The position numbers and the translations under genes are program-made. Source: JAVBJV01 sp031546815 (lineage in GTDB: Bacteria > Pseudomonadota > Alphaproteobacteria > Acetobacterales > Acetobacteraceae). From it: DNA of 39,788 bases. This document shows, piece by piece, positions 38,990-39,788 of this stretch. The notes under the pieces are model-generated. The model made no database searches, had not been told where the DNA came from, and saw only the letters and a list, made by a program, of their open reading frames with translations. Each line of letters starts with the position of its first letter. Positions within the stretch are counted from its first letter, which is position 1. The stretch lies in NCBI GenBank assembly GCA_031546815.1, contig JAVBJV010000060.1, forward strand, positions 1-39,788, given 5' to 3'.

Positions 38990-39435
38990 CAAGCAGCCCC
39001 CTTCAGCATCTCATCAAGATACCTCCGCGCCTTCAGCAAATCTTCCCGACCATTCTTCGCGTCTGCGCGCAGCACATACTTGATGACGTTGCCGGTCAGG
39101 AAATCCAGATTGTTTTCCCGGATGAAGTCCAGCGGCTGGATTTTAAAGCGCGTGTAGTGGGGCGGGTTGAGGGGGTCTGAAGGTGGGGGCGTGGTGGGTG
39201 AGCCGAAGATGTCGCAGAGTTCCCGAAGGTCTTCTGCGGAGGTGTGAAGGCGGAAGTGGCGGGGGAGCAAGGGCGGCAGCCGTCCCATATCCCCGATGAC
39301 TACGGGCCAGCCATCTGCGTCCGTCCCTGTCACCTCGTAGAGGTGGCCTTCAGTGAGTTCACCCCGCCACCAAAAGGAGGCCACACACGCCACGATATCC
39401 CCAACCTCGAACTTCCGAACTACGTCGGTTTCCAT
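38989..39435 (-). CDS. DUF3310-containing phage protein with N-terminal SH3-like extension
   Basis: A 148-residue protein of two parts. Residues 6-62 (KFEVGDIVACVASFWWRG, LYEVTGTDADGWPVVIGD) look like a small beta-barrel of SH3/KOW type. Residues 88-146 are a complete DUF3310 domain: PLNPPHYTRFKIQPLDFI (88-105), FLTGNVIKYVLRA (112-124), EDLLKARRYLDEML (131-144). DUF3310 proteins are widespread in phages and were once described as nucleotide-kinase-like, without firm biochemical support known to me. AAGGTG lies before the ATG. The gene is the first after a 59-nt gap containing AT-rich repeats (ATAACAC twice), which may hold a promoter. Confidence 0.85.
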   Translation of the reverse strand: METDVVRKFEVGDIVACVASFWWRGELTEGHLYEVTGTDADGWPVVIGDMGRLPPLLPRHFRLHTSAEDLRELCDIFGSPTTPPPSDPLNPPHYTRFKIQPLDFIRENNLDFLTGNVIKYVLRADAKNGREDLLKARRYLDEMLKGAA

Positions 39436-39494
39436 AATTTCACCTTGTGTGTTATCGTGTTATAGTCGCCGTGCCGCAGGATGCGCGCGAGGCG

Positions 39495-39755
39495 TCACAT
39501 CCCCAACGCATGGCGATAGACGTCGAGCATAGGCGGCATTAAGTGCATCACATCGTCGGGCCAAGGTCGCTCATTCAGCCACGCCTGGACCTGCTTCGGT
39601 GCGAGATGCATGGCTATTTGCAGTGGTAGACGCCGCTCCCCGGAGCCAATCAAATCCCCGTTTTTATCGTCCCTGATATCCAAGAGAAACGCGATGCGGT
39701 CATCACGCCCCGGCTCCATATCTGGAGTGACCGCATCATCTACCAGCCTGACCAT
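39495..39755 (-). CDS. phage hypothetical protein, start possibly outside the window
   Basis: An 86-residue product from the ATG at 39753-39755. It begins MVRLVDDAVTPDMEPGRDD, continues with a strand-like IAFLLDIRDD, and ends in helix-forming LPLQIAMHLAPKQVQAWLNE and VYRHALGM. No family was recognised. The frame stays open upstream to the window edge (…EQKAIQ before the Met, helical), and the ATG has only a weak AGAAAG upstream, so the true start may lie beyond 39788. Confidence 0.55.
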   Translation of the reverse strand: MVRLVDDAVTPDMEPGRDDRIAFLLDIRDDKNGDLIGSGERRLPLQIAMHLAPKQVQAWLNERPWPDDVMHLMPPMLDVYRHALGM

Positions 39756-39788
39756 CTGGATAGCTTTCTGCTCGCTTGTGCTGGGCCA

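Larger units (their letters stand above)
37006..39788 (-). mobile_element. phage-derived early-gene block, open at the right window edge
   Basis: Eight small minus-strand genes overlap by 1-8 nt (one 59-nt gap), and several belong to families found mainly in tailed phages: TraR/DksA zinc finger, AlpA, DUF7694-like, phage ASCH-like, DUF3310. Integrase, terminase and structural genes are not in view, so a full prophage continuing to the right or a remnant are both possible. Confidence 0.65.

Overview
The window reads as chromosome of a moderately high-GC Gram-negative alphaproteobacterium. An acetic acid bacterium (Acetobacteraceae) is my best guess, because the left half resembles the acetan/xanthan (ace/gum) type of exopolysaccharide (EPS) locus. 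That assignment is an inference; no rRNA, tRNA or taxonomic marker gene is present.

Left part (1-17028): after a short palindrome-rich stretch come an acyl-CoA dehydrogenase and a MepA-type murein endopeptidase (minus strand), then a dispersed EPS locus. It holds a GumB-like export lipoprotein, a Wzc/GumC-like chain-length tyrosine kinase, a polysaccharide pyruvyl transferase, four glycosyltransferases, an outer-membrane beta-barrel, an initiating undecaprenyl-phosphate hexose-1-phosphate transferase (AceA/GumD type) and a GtrA flippase-like protein. Embedded in it is a type I secretion ABC transporter/HlyD pair, translationally coupled to an unrecognised 96-residue protein and a glycosyltransferase. 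Wzx and Wzy are not in the window, so the locus is incomplete here.

Middle (17208-27222): one plus-strand catabolic-looking operon. A complete oligopeptide/nickel-family ABC importer (binding protein, two permeases, two ATPases) runs into a three-subunit molybdenum hydroxylase of the xanthine dehydrogenase/CO dehydrogenase family (order small-large-medium). A convergent GntR/FCD-family repressor follows. The active-site loop is AYRGAGR, so it is not a true CO dehydrogenase and the substrate is unknown. A CCAT-N3-ATGG palindrome lies in front of both the importer and the regulator and is a candidate operator.

Right part (27223-39788): accessory DNA. It opens with an AT-rich stretch, a phage-type repressor (minus) and a divergent Ner/Nlp-like regulator (plus). 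A 2578-residue autotransporter follows, closed by a strong intrinsic terminator. The passenger contains a 300-residue tandem duplication and its base composition shifts along its length. Beyond the terminator a tightly overlapping minus-strand block of small phage genes (DUF3310, ASCH-like, DUF7694-like, AlpA, TraR/DksA zinc finger, membrane protein) runs in from the right edge, including a 48-codon gene at 38843-38989. No integrase or transposase is visible.

No CRISPR array, rRNA, tRNA or insertion sequence was recognised.
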